64,000 bases of DNA from Desulfurivibrio dismutans (GTDB taxonomy: Bacteria; Desulfobacterota; Desulfobulbia; Desulfobulbales; Desulfurivibrionaceae), in assembly GCF_029210385.1 (NCBI RefSeq), contig NZ_JARGDQ010000007.1, positions 120,506-184,505 on the forward strand. The letters are read 5' to 3'. The stretch's first letter is position 1, and every line of letters starts with the position of its first letter. Both the position numbers and the translations under genes were made by a program. Shown here piece after piece: positions 50,199 through 59,700 of this stretch. Under the pieces are notes generated by a model. The model was not told the origin of the DNA. It searched no databases and worked only from the letters and a program-made list of their open reading frames with translations.

Positions 50199-53030
50199 TC
50201 AAGGAAAACGCCAGCGCAGGCTTTGGGCCGTTTTGCGGGCATTGGCGGCCATGGAACCTTTGGCCTCCGGGGACAAAGCCAGACAGCTACGCACGACTTG
50301 GGCCAGCTCTTCGCTGTTGCCATAGGTGAAACCGTTCCAGCCTTCCGCCACGTAGGCCGGAATGGTGCCCAGACGCGGGGCGATTACCGGCACGCCCCAG
50401 GTGAAAGCTTGAAACAGGGTGCCTGAGGTTAGAATTTTGCGGTAGGAAAGAAAAATAAAATCCGCCGCTGCCCCGTAGGCTGCCAAATCGGCTTCGGGAA
50501 CAAACTCGTCCCGCACAATTAACCGTTCTCCGTCCCGAGCGGCAATTATTTCGCTTACCTCCGGGGTTGAAACCTGGCCGGCCAGCATAAATTTCAGTCG
50601 TGGTTCAGCGTCCAGCACGTTCAACAAGTGGGGAAGCCACAACTGCAAGTCTTTATATGGTCGCACCTGCCCGAAATGGAACAAAAGCAGATCCTCATCT
50701 CGCAGCCCCAACTCCTGCCGCACCGCCTCACGCCGCACCCCCCCGGGAACATCAGCGCCGTAATTGCCGTGCTCGGCCAAACGCAATTTGAGGTCCGGCG
50801 ACAGCCAGTCAACCAGATCCACCACCATGGGGTGATGCAGATAAACCCGGTCCACCAACTCAAAGAAAGACCGGCGCAAGGACCGCTCCCCAACGGGATC
50901 GACACAACGGTGGCTTAACTCGTTATGCACGGTCCAATAAAGCTTGAACCCCCGCGCCTTGAGTTTTTTGATCAAGCCCAGTAAAGACTCCGCCGCCCCG
51001 GCAAACTCCGCTTGCGTCGCATTTTTTTTCCAGGCCGCATCCAGCCAGTGGATATGAAGAATATTGTCCCGCCCGACTTTCGGCCAAAGCACTGCCAACT
51101 CGGTCAGTTTTTTAACTCCCTGTACCGTACCTCCAGATTGAGCTATCCCCCGATAAAGCAACTTCTGGTAGGCATTGCGGGTATAGTCCGGGAAGTACCA
51201 GAGATTGATCTTGCCGCCATGTGCTGCTTCGTCCCCGGCCACTTGCATTTGGCCTAACTTCCGCACCATATCCGGCAGGGGCACGGTAAAGCGATAAACA
51301 TCCGCCAGGGCCGACCAAAAGGCAACCGGGTTCTGTTGCTTCACCATCTGCAACAGAGCGTTTTCCCCAACTTCATCCCCCAACCGGCGGTACAGAAAGG
51401 CCAGAGCAACCAACCAACGCCAGTCCCGGCTGCAAACATGACCATCCACCAAAGCGCCCTGCAACACATGGATGGCCAAGCCGTTGTTGGGCCCTTCCCA
51501 GTCCGGCTGATGCAACAGGTCGATAATGAAACGGAGAATCGTGGGTAGGGGACAGATTTCAAATCTGTCCCCGAAGTGCGCCGGTTGTTCGGGGACACCG
51601 AAATAATGCCGTCCATATTGCTGCAATAGTTGCCGGCCGGTATCATCCGGGGACAGATTTGAAATCTGTCCCCTATTCTGTACGAGCCATAAGCCAACCA
51701 TTTCCAACCAGGCCCCACAGCGGGCCAGTTCCGGCATGACGGCCAACTCCAGGCCCAGGGGCCGAGCAGCCGTACCCGCCGGTGGCGGTTCTTGCCGATA
51801 GAGATGGCCATATTCCGCCAGAATGCGGCGGTCAAAGGTGGCCGTTGGGTTTTCCCGGCGCCAGTAGGAACCTTCATCCTTCAGGTACAACCCCAACGGA
51901 TGGGCCAAATGGCGAAAGCGCCCCCCGCTTTGCCCCACCCGCAACCAGAACTCCCAGTCCGCCGAGGGGCCGTAAGCTCGTTCCTTGAACCAGCCGTGGC
52001 AGGCATGCAGCTCCCGGCGCCAAACCGGCATGCAGTGGGGCAAATTCCGGGAAGCCAGGCCATCCTTGGTTTCTTTAATCAGGCCGTCGCCGCCATAAGC
52101 CAAATCCCCCAACCCGGCAAACCAGGTGGGACAGGCGGCAGAGTTTTCCCAATCCAGGTTCGGGGTCTGGCTTATACGTAAAGCCGTGCCGGCCGCCGCA
52201 AGCTCCGGCCGCGCCTCCAGTTCCCGGCTTAACACCGTAAGATGCTCCGGCGCCCGCCGGTCATCAAGATTGGCGTTGGAAAGATAACGGCCGGTGGTCA
52301 GCCTGGCCCCCAGGTTCCATACTTCATACAAGCCGGGATCGGCGGGCAGGTTGATATAAACCGCGCCGGGCCAACGCCGGGCATGGGCCAGCAGAAGCTC
52401 GTGCTCCTTGCCGCTGGAACCGGGCCGGATCAAAAAGTGTTCACAACGGTCATACTGCTCCAGCCCGGCCATGTTGGCCAGGAAACCCTTCAGGTAGGCA
52501 TCCCCGTTAAAAACCGAGGTAAGCAAGCCGACCAGCCGGTCGGCAGGCTGTAACTGCCGCTGAAAATCCTCATACTCTCGCTGGGCCTCAGAATAGGCAG
52601 CGGCCAAGGTCTTCATCATGGCAGCCAACTCTTCTTTCAGGTCCGGGCGGGTAAGCAAAAACCAGTAAAGGCGGGGTTCAAGCAGGCAGGGCCAAGCCGC
52701 AGGCTCGACAAACAGGCGGGGAAAACGGCGCACCAGCTTGGCGGAAAGCACGGCGGAACCGCTAAGATAAGCAAAAGCGCCGGCAACATCCGGCCCCGGC
52801 AGATCATCATCACTCAAACGCAGCCAGGAATACCCCCGGCTAAACCGCCGATCCGCCAAAACCTCCCGCACGGACTCGGCCAAATCCCTCCGCCCCACCA
52901 GCACTTCCAGCGGCACCCGGCCCTGCTCCACCAGCAAACGAACCAGCCAAAGCCAAGCAAGCTGCCCACCCGGCGACAGCCGCCGCAGACTCAACAGCAG
53001 TTCATGCTTATGCCGACCGCCGCCTAACAT
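50199..53030 (-). CDS. dual GT2-GT4 glycosyltransferase with repeat insertions
   Basis: The 943-residue protein has a helical N-terminus, a GT2-like domain (about 165-400, with VGLLTSVFNGDAYLKGFLANM and SNANLDDRRAPEH), a helical linker and a GT4/GT-B domain (about 605-943). The last has LLLFHFGQVRPYKDLQLW and SYRKILTSGTLFQAFTWGVPVIAP. It could add two sugars in sequence. Residues 454-461 (GQISNLSP) and 487-497 (GDRFEICPLP) are encoded by two 25-bp palindromes in different frames, yet the reading frame stays open. The ATG at 53030 lies within the end of the ParE-type toxin gene. Confidence 0.85.
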   Translation of the reverse strand: MLGGGRHKHELLLSLRRLSPGGQLAWLWLVRLLVEQGRVPLEVLVGRRDLAESVREVLADRRFSRGYSWLRLSDDDLPGPDVAGAFAYLSGSAVLSAKLVRRFPRLFVEPAAWPCLLEPRLYWFLLTRPDLKEELAAMMKTLAAAYSEAQREYEDFQRQLQPADRLVGLLTSVFNGDAYLKGFLANMAGLEQYDRCEHFLIRPGSSGKEHELLLAHARRWPGAVYINLPADPGLYEVWNLGARLTTGRYLSNANLDDRRAPEHLTVLSRELEARPELAAAGTALRISQTPNLDWENSAACPTWFAGLGDLAYGGDGLIKETKDGLASRNLPHCMPVWRRELHACHGWFKERAYGPSADWEFWLRVGQSGGRFRHLAHPLGLYLKDEGSYWRRENPTATFDRRILAEYGHLYRQEPPPAGTAARPLGLELAVMPELARCGAWLEMVGLWLVQNRGQISNLSPDDTGRQLLQQYGRHYFGVPEQPAHFGDRFEICPLPTILRFIIDLLHQPDWEGPNNGLAIHVLQGALVDGHVCSRDWRWLVALAFLYRRLGDEVGENALLQMVKQQNPVAFWSALADVYRFTVPLPDMVRKLGQMQVAGDEAAHGGKINLWYFPDYTRNAYQKLLYRGIAQSGGTVQGVKKLTELAVLWPKVGRDNILHIHWLDAAWKKNATQAEFAGAAESLLGLIKKLKARGFKLYWTVHNELSHRCVDPVGERSLRRSFFELVDRVYLHHPMVVDLVDWLSPDLKLRLAEHGNYGADVPGGVRREAVRQELGLRDEDLLLFHFGQVRPYKDLQLWLPHLLNVLDAEPRLKFMLAGQVSTPEVSEIIAARDGERLIVRDEFVPEADLAAYGAAADFIFLSYRKILTSGTLFQAFTWGVPVIAPRLGTIPAYVAEGWNGFTYGNSEELAQVVRSCLALSPEAKGSMAANARKTAQSLRWRFP
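51548..51572. repeat. 25-bp palindrome inserted in coding sequence, copy 1
   Basis: GGGGACAGATTT-C-AAATCTGTCCCC is a perfect 12-bp inverted repeat around one base. It lies inside the 943-residue glycosyltransferase gene in its linker region, read as GDRFEICPLP. Half-copies lie at 49975-50160. Confidence 0.85.
51649..51673. repeat. 25-bp palindrome inserted in coding sequence, copy 2
   Basis: GGGGACAGATTT-G-AAATCTGTCCCC differs from copy 1 only at the central base and starts 101 bp from it. It is read in another frame as RGQISNLSPD within the same glycosyltransferase linker. Confidence 0.85.
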
Positions 53031-53308
53031 TGCCGCAAACGATCTTGAGACATATGCCAAACTCGCAGGATTTCAATGGCATCGTCCCTGACCGCGTAAA
53101 CCAGCAGATATGGCGTGTTGCGAACCAGCCACTCACGGGTTTCTTCATCCTCGCCTACCCGACCGATCCCGGGGAACTTAAGCAGATTCTCAGCCGCATC
53201 CAATACCCGCTGAGCAACCTTTCGAGCCGCTTCCGGGTTTTCTTGCGCTATGTAATCGTGAGCATGCTCGAAGTCCTGCAAGGCAAGCCTGGTCCAGCGC
53301 AACTTCAA
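53024..53308 (-). CDS. RelE/ParE-family toxin
   Basis: The 94-residue protein has the ParE layout: LRWTRLALQDFEHAHDYIAQENPEAARKVAQRVLDAAENL, FPGIGRVGEDEETREWLVRNTPYLLVYAVRDDAIEILRVWHMSQDR. The VWH-x-x-Q ending is usual. ParE-like proteins act on gyrase or mRNA and are blocked by the cognate antitoxin. The toxin gene overlaps the antitoxin gene by 4 nt and, at its end, the start of the glycosyltransferase gene. Confidence 0.92.
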   Translation of the reverse strand: MKLRWTRLALQDFEHAHDYIAQENPEAARKVAQRVLDAAENLLKFPGIGRVGEDEETREWLVRNTPYLLVYAVRDDAIEILRVWHMSQDRLRQC

Positions 53309-53511
53309 GCTTTTACCCCGTACTTGGCAAAAACCCGGCTCACATCCGCCGCATCAGCAAACTCACCGCTTTCAGCAGCTTTTTTGCCTTCAGCGACTGC
53401 CTGCCGAAAACGTATCCGCTCAATAACATCATCCCAGGTTGCCTTTTCTGGTAGTTGCTCGGCAATGGTATGCAAGGCTACCCGAATATCCACCGCTGAT
53501 GAATTCTCCAT
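53305..53511 (-). CDS. antitoxin of ParE-type pair
   Basis: The 68-residue protein begins MENSSAVDIRVALHTIAEQLPEKATWDDVIERIRFRQAVAEGKKAAESGEF and closes with an acidic/hydrophobic tail (FADAADVSRVFAKYG). It lies before the toxin with an ATGA overlap, the usual order. The helical DDVIERIRFRQAVAEGKKA stretch is common among small PHD/YefM-like or ParD-like antitoxins; the subfamily is uncertain. Confidence 0.85.
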   Translation of the reverse strand: MENSSAVDIRVALHTIAEQLPEKATWDDVIERIRFRQAVAEGKKAAESGEFADAADVSRVFAKYGVKA

Positions 53512-53590
53512 GTCACTATCCCCAAATTCGCAGGTATGCCACTTCGTGATTGGTGCAATGACTATATTTTACCCAGCCGGCAAAGAGTGG

Positions 53591-54559
53591 TCAACTGCGG
53601 AAGCGATCCTGGTTTTGCAGGAACCATTGGTAGGCGTTTTGGAGGCCCTCTTCCAGGGGGATGCGGGGTTGCCAGCCCAGGGCTTTTAGTTTGGCTACGT
53701 CCAGGAGCTTGCGGGGGGTGCCGTCGGGTTTGGTGGGGTCGAAGAGCAGGCGGCCGGTGAAACCGGTTACCCGGGCCACGGTTTCCGCCAATTCGCGGAT
53801 GGTGCAGTCCTCGCCGGTGCCGACGTTGAGGTGGGAGAGCATGGGCTGGGTGTGGGCCTGCCAGGTTGCCGCCGGCAGGTTCATGACGTGGACGGCGGCG
53901 GCGGCCAGGTCGTCCACGTGGAGAAATTCCCGTTTGGGCTTGCCGCTGCCCCAAACCACCACCTCGGCGGCGTCGGTTTGCGCCGCCTGGTGAAAACGGC
54001 GCAGCAGGGCGGGAATAACGTGGCTGTTTTCGGGGTGGAAATTGTCGTTGGGGCCGTAAAGGTTGGTGGGCATCACGCTGCGGTAGTCCCGGCCGTACTG
54101 GCGGTTGTAGCTCTCGCAGAGCTTGATCCCGGCAATCTTGGCAATGGCGTAGGGCTCGTTGGTGGCCTCCAGGGGGCCGGTAAGCAAAACCTCCTCGCTC
54201 ATGGGCTGGGGGGCCAGCTTGGGGTAAATACAGGAAGAACCCAAAAAGAGCAGCTTCTGCACCCCGGCGGCGTGGGCGGCCTGGATGATGTTGCACTCCA
54301 CCATCAAGTTGTCGTAGATAAACTCGGCGGGATAGGTGTTGTTGGCATGAATCCCGCCCACCTTGGCCGCCGCCAGATAAACCTGGTCGATCTTCTCCGC
54401 CTGAAAAAACTCCGCCACCGCAGCCTGATCAACCAAATCCAACTCGGTCCGGGTACGGCCAATTACCTCACAGCCGCCCAAGTCCTCCAGCCGGCTAACA
54501 ATGGCCGACCCAACCATCCCCCGATGGCCGGCTACGTAGATTTTGATTTTTTTGTTCAT
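53591..54559 (-). CDS. fcl: GDP-L-fucose synthase
   Basis: The start is ATG 54559 (322 residues); an upstream TTG would add seven. It has the SDR motif [32 protein letters not shown] with the YxxxK pair, and [25 protein letters not shown], all typical of GDP-4-keto-6-deoxymannose epimerase-reductases. With gmd and manBC it makes GDP-L-fucose. It is separated from gmd by two small unknown genes. Confidence 0.95.
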   Translation of the reverse strand: MNKKIKIYVAGHRGMVGSAIVSRLEDLGGCEVIGRTRTELDLVDQAAVAEFFQAEKIDQVYLAAAKVGGIHANNTYPAEFIYDNLMVECNIIQAAHAAGVQKLLFLGSSCIYPKLAPQPMSEEVLLTGPLEATNEPYAIAKIAGIKLCESYNRQYGRDYRSVMPTNLYGPNDNFHPENSHVIPALLRRFHQAAQTDAAEVVVWGSGKPKREFLHVDDLAAAAVHVMNLPAATWQAHTQPMLSHLNVGTGEDCTIRELAETVARVTGFTGRLLFDPTKPDGTPRKLLDVAKLKALGWQPRIPLEEGLQNAYQWFLQNQDRFRS

Positions 54560-54595
54560 GATATCAGGCTCAAGGGGCAAGGGTTAAGGAGGTAT

Positions 54596-55192
54596 TCAAC
54601 TGAACAGGTAGCTTGCAAGCCCGATAATCAGAAGAACAAGCCCGCTCAAAGCTCCAATCGCCCCGACAAAGAAATGCAGCCGATCTTTTTTGATCTTCTT
54701 GTTTAGCTCTTCTCGGGCCGCATTGAGCTTGCTGACATTTCGCGTAATCACCTCAAGATGCTCCCGCCCGGCTTGATAGGACTCACCACGCGTTTTGCTC
54801 TGATTATTTTTGCGGGCAAAATCCCGCGCCTCGGCAACCTGAGCGAGAATATCGGAGTAGGAAGGAATAACATCGGTGACAATGGTGTTCCGGTAATCGT
54901 CCTTAAATTTCTGGAACTCCATGAGCTGGTACAAAATGGCCGCCTCATAAGCATCATAGGTGGCCCGTTTGCAATGTTTGATGGCGTCGGACAGTTCTTC
55001 TTCCGCTGCAGCACAATCGGGATCAGCAAGATAACGGATAAGGTGGTTGCCAGTATATCGAAGTTGATTGGCGGCCGGGACAACCAACTCGCCGCCAAAA
55101 TCTTCGACCTCTTTAATCACCTGTTCAGCTTCCGCGAACAGATCGCGTATTTCCTGGAGGGTCTGCCGATGATCGGCGGGCGGCAATTTCAT
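54596..55192 (-). CDS. coiled-coil protein with C-terminal membrane anchor
   Basis: The 198-residue protein is nearly all helical and charged, with one helix at the C-terminus (about 173-197, FFVGAIGALSGLVLLIIGLASYLFS). The middle has LRYTGNHLIRYL and AIKHCKRATYDAYEAAILYQLM, which recalls HEPN-type helical bundles, but the R-x4-6-H motif is not clear. It overlaps the preceding small gene by one base. It is lodged between gmd and fcl and does not look like a sugar enzyme. Function unknown. Confidence 0.6.
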   Translation of the reverse strand: MKLPPADHRQTLQEIRDLFAEAEQVIKEVEDFGGELVVPAANQLRYTGNHLIRYLADPDCAAAEEELSDAIKHCKRATYDAYEAAILYQLMEFQKFKDDYRNTIVTDVIPSYSDILAQVAEARDFARKNNQSKTRGESYQAGREHLEVITRNVSKLNAAREELNKKIKKDRLHFFVGAIGALSGLVLLIIGLASYLFS

Positions 55193-55386
55193 CAGTCGTT
55201 AAACAGAAGTACTTTTTTACGCTCGTTGATATCTTCCTTGGTGGCAAAATGCCCACACTGAACCAACACATTGCCGGTAGCCGCAAGGCTGGCGGCCTTA
55301 CGCCGCAAGGCCCGCCGCTCCTTATCACCATGAACCGGCGGTTTGGGCGGAATCATGGCCATGATGTCTCTTAACCTGATTTTCAT
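55192..55386 (-). CDS. small hypothetical protein coupled to membrane-anchored gene
   Basis: The start ATG 55386 gives 64 residues, beginning MKIRLRDIMAMIPPKPP and containing KERRALRRKAASLAATGNVLVQCGHFATKEDINERKKVLL. It is basic and without membrane helix. Its stop overlaps the next start (TGATG), so the two are translated together and probably act together. No family is recognised. Confidence 0.55.
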   Translation of the reverse strand: MKIRLRDIMAMIPPKPPVHGDKERRALRRKAASLAATGNVLVQCGHFATKEDINERKKVLLFND

Positions 55387-55517
55387 AATCATCAGCCCCT
55401 TTTTTCAGATCTTCTCATAGGCAACGCCTATGTTGTATCCGACAACATGCTTTATTTTCAAGATTTTTCTTAAAACAACAAGCTTACTCCCCCACCATAC
55501 CACGAACACGACGGCTC

Positions 55518-56627
55518 TTATTCGTGGTAATTGTAGGTATCATAACCATGGCGCTTAACCAGTTCATCGCGCTCGGCGGCCTTCAAATCTTCCCGCACCA
55601 TTTCAGCCACCAGCTCAACAAAACTGATCTTAGGAACCCACCCCAACTTCTCCCGAGCCTTACCAGCATCCCCCAGCAAAGTCTCCACCTCAGTAGGCCG
55701 AAAATACCGAGGATCAACAGCAACAACCACCCGCTCACTTGAACCTTGCCCCTTGCCCCTTGAACCTCCCAAAAATCCCTTCTCCTCCACCCCCACGCCC
55801 TGCCAACGAATAACCATCCCCAACTCCCTGGCGGCAGCATCAACAAAATCCCGCACCGAATGTTGCGCCCCGCTGGCAATAACATAATCCTCCGGCTGCT
55901 CCTGCTGGAGCATCAGCCACTGCATCTCGACATAATCACGGGCATGGCCCCAGTCCCGCTTGGCATCCAGGTTGCCCAGGTAAAGGCACTCCTGCAAACC
56001 CAGTTTGATCCGGGCCAGGGCCCGGGTGATCTTGCGGGTAACAAAGGTCTCGCCCCGCACCGGCGATTCGTGGTTGAAGAGAATCCCGTTGCAGGCGTAC
56101 ATGCCGTAGGCCTCCCGGTAGTTAACGGTGATCCAGTAGGCGTACAGCTTGGCCACCGCGTAGGGGCTGCGGGGGTAGAAGGGGGTGGTCTCCTTCTGGG
56201 GGGTTTCCTGGACCTGGCCGAACAACTCGGAGGTGGAAGCCTGATAAAAACGGGTTTTATCCTGCAGGCCGAGAATGCGGATCGCCTCCAGCAGCCGCAG
56301 GGTGCCCAGGGCATCGGAGTTGGCAGTGTATTCCGGCTCTTCAAAGGAGACCGCCACATGGCTTTGGGCGGCCAGGTTGTAGATTTCATCGGGCTGAACC
56401 CGCTGAACAATGCGGACCAGGCTGGAGGAATCGGTCATGTCGCCATGGTGGAGAATGAACCGCCGGTGGGGGGTATGCGGGTCTTGATAGAGGTGGTCGA
56501 TGCGATCGGTATTGAACAGCGAAGTGCGGCGTTTGAGGCCATGGACCTCGTAGCCTTTTTCTAAGAGCAATTCGGCAAGATAGGCCCCGTCTTGACCGGT
56601 AATGCCAGTAATTAGTGCTTTTTGCAT
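55518..56627 (-). CDS. gmd: GDP-mannose 4,6-dehydratase
   Basis: The 369-residue protein from ATG 56627 (GGAG upstream) has [48 protein letters not shown], the catalytic [31 protein letters not shown] with YxxxK, and [16 protein letters not shown]. It makes GDP-4-keto-6-deoxymannose. Near residues 286-296, just before the [10 protein letters not shown] motif, it carries extra residues ([12 protein letters not shown]) encoded by a simple repeat, absent from typical Gmd. Confidence 0.95.
   Translation of the reverse strand: MQKALITGITGQDGAYLAELLLEKGYEVHGLKRRTSLFNTDRIDHLYQDPHTPHRRFILHHGDMTDSSSLVRIVQRVQPDEIYNLAAQSHVAVSFEEPEYTANSDALGTLRLLEAIRILGLQDKTRFYQASTSELFGQVQETPQKETTPFYPRSPYAVAKLYAYWITVNYREAYGMYACNGILFNHESPVRGETFVTRKITRALARIKLGLQECLYLGNLDAKRDWGHARDYVEMQWLMLQQEQPEDYVIASGAQHSVRDFVDAAARELGMVIRWQGVGVEEKGFLGGSRGKGQGSSERVVVAVDPRYFRPTEVETLLGDAGKAREKLGWVPKISFVELVAEMVREDLKAAERDELVKRHGYDTYNYHE
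55739..55770. repeat. CCTTGCCCCTTG simple repeat inside gmd
   Basis: TTGAACCTTGCCCCTTGCCCCTTGAA is a short tandem of CCTTGCC units that codes for the extra Gly/Ser/Lys residues in Gmd. A close relative, CTCAAGGGGCAAGGGTTAAGG, lies at 54569-54590 next to fcl, on the opposite sense, suggesting a small dispersed repeat. Confidence 0.55.
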
Positions 56628-56728
56628 TATATTCTCCAACCAAACAATTGATTTAAAACCATAAGGCTTGTGACATATTTTTCTGCTATATAGTGTCCGA
56701 CTTGGAAAGCAGGATGAATTGTGCAGTT

Positions 56729-59700
56729 TTATTCCTTGAAAATTACAGAGGGCATGACACCCAAACGCTTGGCTGCTCTTAACGCATTATCTTTATACAT
56801 ACGCAACGGACGAATTTTGTGAAGTTCCAAATACATTTGAAGAGCGGTCGAAAAATCTCCGTTACGGAAGGCTTGATTGGCTTCTCGAATATCGAGATTT
56901 GAAGCGATATTAATTCTCGTGGGAGTTTTGGCCAGCGCGTCACCATTCGTATTTGAGGATATTTTCAACACCTTTTTCACCGCCACCACCAAAGCCTGCT
57001 CGTCGATAGGGTCGCGGAAGGCCAGCAGATTCCCCCAGCCCTTTGGGTCTGCCAATTCGCAGGGGTAACGCACCAGGCGATTCCAATCGTGTTGAATGCC
57101 ATAGCGGATGATCGGGTGCCACTCGCTTACATAAACTGTGTAACCCTTATCCACCAAAAAACGGGACAGATCATGAAAGGTGTAACCTAAAGGCACGGTC
57201 TTGACATCTTCAAACTCACATTCGATCACCGCAGGCTTACCGCGGTCCCACGGGTAACCCTGTAACACAAACAGATCATGCCCCTCGGTATCAATTTTGA
57301 GGAAATCGACCGCCGGCATCGGATTATCCCGGAAGAACTCCGTCAACGTAGTGACATCAACCTTCTGTGCCTCAACATGGCTTTCGTGGAAAGCTGACAA
57401 ACCGCTAATGCCAGTACTTTGCTCCGACTGATAAAAAGAAACACCTTTTTGTGATTTATTGCTGACGCAACGGGTATCAAGGGAAACAAGATGCTTGTTT
57501 TTATTCTTGGCGAGTCGTTCAAGGAGTTTGGTGCGATTTTTATCGTCAGGCTCAAAGGCAAACACCTCCCATCCCTTTTTTATAAAAGGCATAAGTGCCG
57601 AACCCCCATGAGCACCAACGTCGATCATTGTCGAGCCGCACATGAAACCAGAAAACAACTGGGCGATGCCGCTCGTTTCATCCCAGTGTGCACATTCGCT
57701 ACGCGTAAATGGGCCTACTAGTGCCTGCTCCAAGTCCACAAATGATCCCCTCTCCTTCGGTCGGCCACTTCTTTTCTTGGTTGCCTCTAGTCTTGCCTTG
57801 CGTGCAAATACCAAAGAGGATTGGTACAACGCATGACGCGTTGCTAGCTCCATGATTTCGATAGCAACAGGCTCACGAAATCCAATAAGGTTCCCCCATG
57901 CATTTCGATCAATCAACTTAGATGGCCATCGATGCATTGCGCGCCAGCGATGTTCTCCACTGCCGTAACGCGTAATCGGGTGCCATTCGCTAACGAAAAC
58001 TTGATAACCACGAACATGAAGATAACTCGCAATATCCTCAAAGCAATATCCAAGTTTTTCTGTTTTCGCATTCTCAAACTCACAGATAATTACCCTTGGC
58101 TGAATGCTTGTCCAGTTATTGCCTTTCAAGACCATCAAATCGAATCCCTCGGTATCGATCTTTAGAAAATCAACACTGTCGATATTGTTGCGAAGACAAT
58201 AATCATCCAGTCGGATTGTATCTACGACTGCCGTTTGACGATGACTATCGCGAAAAGAGGATAATGAACTTATACCTATACTCTCTTCCGAAGTATAAAA
58301 CGGCACCTGGTTGCCAGTGACCTCAGAGACTGCCAATTGATTGACAATCAGATCTTTATTTTTCGCATATTTCTTTTTAATCCTCTCGTGCATTGGTGGA
58401 TTGGGCTCGAAAGCATGTACGTGCCATCCTGCTTCGAGAAACGACTTAAACGAATCACCTTGGCAGGCTCCAACATCCAGCATTATTGAAGGTCGCTTTT
58501 TATTACTCAATGTTTTCCATCTAAATAAGTTTTTCACAATCTCCACTTCGTCAATAAGGCGTTCACGAGACCTGCTAAATGGCCCGTACACAATATCCAG
58601 GTCACCTAAATCCCCTGTCGCAGCAGATGGCAGCAGATCAGGCGCTGTCAGATCTATGCCTTGCAATTTATTCACCATGTCGGCACGAGAAATATTTTTC
58701 CACTCGATTTTTTTTGCAGCGTCGCGCTCAGGAAAGTATTTGTTTAAAAATCGATCGGCACCTTTATTGGAGCAATCATTTTCGACAAAATAGTACTTCC
58801 CAATAAAGCCGACAAACCGATGGAGCTTGGCGTCGGCCTTTTCATTTGCTGTAAACTCAAGTGCACGCCCAATTTGTTCCTCTATATCGCTAACTTCTTC
58901 GCAATGAAATGCAATACCACTTAATGCAGCCACATTTGGCCCTAGAGTGACGAGCGGCTTCCTCATGGCCATGGTAGCCCATGCAACTTTTGTAAGAAAG
59001 CAAAACACAACATTTGAGCTATTTAGTGCTTCTGAAATATCTCCTTCAAATAGCTCCACCCCTTCTGGCAACGACATATGTTTACCATATTCGTCTGAGG
59101 GGTGGGGTTTTACAACTAATCTGGCAGAAAATCGTCGTGCCATGTCTGCCAAATATAAAACCGCTCCTTCGGGAGTCTTGAAAAGCGGGTAATTTTCTGC
59201 ACGCAGAGGATGGTGTTGCTGTGCCCAACCGGTATTCTTAACTGCATCAAGAGCCAGCAAAAAAGTTCGCTTAGTGTTTTTTCGGACAGCCGTGATGTTT
59301 GCACCCTGTGAGACAGGGTCCGCCAATATTCTATGGGCCGCAGGAAAACTGCGCAGCTGATCAATAATGAATCGGCCTGTTTCCTCATGCGACCCTGGTT
59401 TTTCCCATGAGCTATCCGCAATAAATTCAGGAATGTGTGATTGCGCGTAAAAGCCATCCGGCTCAAACCATTGACTCCCTACGGGGGAACGCTCCGAATA
59501 TATTGCCGGTATCGATAGACTTTTGGCGCAGCGATGGGCAATAAAGTGGAGCGGAAGCGTATCGTTATTGACGATAACTTGCGCTGGATTCAATTTTGCA
59601 ATTAAGTCCAATATGTAACCAACGAAAATTTCGACACCTTCTATTACCCGCGAAAAGCAAGCAGCCTTATCCTTTTCTGCAATCGTCTTACAATTTAGAA

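Noticed and set aside
51548..51673. Two identical 25-bp repeats as a mini CRISPR array
   Set aside because: They are perfect palindromes in a coding gene, spaced 101 bp apart, with only two units, no leader and no cas genes.
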